Shown here: one piece after another, positions 5,465-6,456 of the stretch | Layout of the letters: the number at the start of each line of letters is the position of its first letter | How positions within the stretch are numbered: the stretch's first letter is position 1 | NCBI GenBank assembly: GCA_031255075.1 | Contig: JAIRTF010000254.1 | Location: 1-6,456, forward strand | Source: Bifidobacteriaceae bacterium | GTDB taxonomy: Bacteria > Actinomycetota > Actinomycetes > Actinomycetales > WQXJ01 | Reading direction: 5' to 3' | Length of the DNA: 6,456 nt | Notes under the pieces: generated by a model | Seen by the model: the letters and a program-made list of their open reading frames with translations, nothing else | Databases searched by the model: none | Told to the model about the DNA's origin: nothing | Position numbers and translations under genes: made by a program

Positions 5465-6456
5465 GTGACTCAAGCGCTGTACCGCCGTTACCGCCCCGAG
5501 ACTTTCAGCGAAGTGATTGGGCAGGAACATGTGACCGAGCCGCTGACCCAGGCGTTGAAGACCGGCCGGGTCTCCCATGCTTATCTGTTCTCAGGACCGC
5601 GGGGCTGCGGGAAGACCACCTGCGCGCGCATCTTGGCCCGCTGCCTGAACTGTGCCAAGGGCCCCACGGCAGAGCCTTGTGGCGAGTGCCCCAGCTGCCA
5701 GGAATTGGGCCGGGGCGGCAATGGTTCGTTGGACGTGGTGGAGATTGACGCGGCTTCCCATGGCGGCGTTGATGACACCCGTGACCTGCGTGAAAAGGCG
5801 GTTTTCGCGCCCGCGCGGGACCGGTTCAAGGTGTTCATCTTGGATGAGGCCCACATGGTTTCCCGTGAGGGCTTCAACGCTTTGCTCAAAATTGTTGAGG
5901 AGCCACCGCCGCATGTGAAATTCATTTTTGCCACCACCGAGCCGAACAAGGTGCTGGCCACCATCAGGTCCCGCTCGCATCACTATCCGTTCCGGTTGGT
6001 GCCGCCGGGGATGATGGCCAAATATATGGATCAGCTGGCCCAGTCTGAGGGTGTCAAGGTAGATCAAGGAGTGTTGCCGTTGGTGGTCCGGGCCGGGGGC
6101 GGATCGGTGCGGGACACAGAGTCTGTGTTGGACCAGTTGATGGCCGGCTCTGACGGTTCACATGTCACCTATGACCACACCACGCGGCTGCTGGGTTTCG
6201 CGCCCGAAGCGTTGATCAGCCAGATGGTAGAGGCATTAAGGGTGGGCGATGGCGCGGCCATGTTCGGTGCCGTAGAAGCGGTGGTTGAATCCGGTCTGGA
6301 ACCCCACCGCTTTGCGGAGGATCTACTGGAACGCTTGCGGGATCTGATTGTGTTGGCGGCCGCCGGCCCTTCCGCCATGGGCGCGGTCCGGGACTTGCCG
6401 GCCGAACAGGTGGCGGCGCTGGGTAGGCAGGCGGTCGAGTTCGGTTTTGACCGCCT
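5465..6456 (+). CDS. dnaX: DNA polymerase III subunit gamma/tau, N-terminal part (3'-truncated by window edge)
   Basis: The frame is open from GTG 5465 to the right edge, giving 330 residues of a protein normally about 600 or more long. It opens with A-L-Y-R-R-Y-R-P, the hallmark DnaX start. Walker A is G-P-R-G-C-G-K-T (44-51). The zinc module has C63, C72, C75 and C78, the same spacing as in E. coli DnaX. Walker B is V-F-I-L-D-E-A-H (123-130) and sensor 1 lies in F-A-T-T-E-P-N-K (155-162). The arginine-finger motif, SRC in E. coli, reads S-R-S (169-171) here. Residues after about 240 form the start of the collar domain. DnaX is the ATP-driven motor of the clamp loader that places the beta clamp on primed DNA and, as tau, couples polymerases. 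The tau-specific C-terminus is outside the window, so any frameshifting to make gamma cannot be judged. It is transcribed away from the M16 pair. Confidence 0.96.
   Translation, partial: MTQALYRRYRPETFSEVIGQEHVTEPLTQALKTGRVSHAYLFSGPRGCGKTTCARILARCLNCAKGPTAEPCGECPSCQELGRGGNGSLDVVEIDAASHGGVDDTRDLREKAVFAPARDRFKVFILDEAHMVSREGFNALLKIVEEPPPHVKFIFATTEPNKVLATIRSRSHHYPFRLVPPGMMAKYMDQLAQSEGVKVDQGVLPLVVRAGGGSVRDTESVLDQLMAGSDGSHVTYDHTTRLLGFAPEALISQMVEALRVGDGAAMFGAVEAVVESGLEPHRFAEDLLERLRDLIVLAAAGPSAMGAVRDLPAEQVAALGRQAVEFGFDR

Overview
The window is GC-rich, and third codon positions in its reading frames are strongly biased to G/C. GTG serves as a start codon, and the DnaX sequence (a TIRSRS-HHYPFR-LVPP stretch) is of actinobacterial type. 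This points to an actinomycete (Actinomycetota). I cannot name the genus from sequence alone. No mobile element, CRISPR array, tRNA or rRNA was seen, and the layout looks like ordinary chromosome.

Layout. (1) Positions 1-1502, plus strand: the end of a WxL-type surface protein gene, then a 126-nt gap holding a perfect 13-bp inverted repeat, then a gene for a secreted, C-terminally membrane-anchored protein of the DUF916 (WxL-interacting) type. Together these look like a small cell-surface locus. (2) Positions 1510-5253, minus strand, converging on the first block with only 7 bp between stop codons: two paralogous M16 (insulinase/pitrilysin-type) peptidase subunits in one apparent operon. The upstream gene keeps the zinc-binding HxxEH motif but has lost the Arg/Tyr substrate-binding pair. 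The downstream gene has lost HxxEH but keeps Arg/Tyr. Each has an extra C-terminal region of about 200 residues containing a PH-like segment and two transmembrane helices. (3) Positions 5254-5464: a 211-bp divergent promoter region. (4) From 5465 to the right edge, plus strand: the 5' part of dnaX, encoding the gamma/tau subunit of the DNA polymerase III clamp loader.

How they work together. The WxL-like protein and the DUF916 protein plausibly form one surface assembly. The two M16 proteins plausibly form an obligate heterodimer with a single composite active site, held at the cytoplasmic face of the membrane by four helices. That pair is the most unusual content of the window, because soluble M16B subunits normally end after the peptidase lobes. 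No precursor peptide or other obvious substrate gene is visible nearby. dnaX is a housekeeping neighbour that shares only the divergent upstream region.
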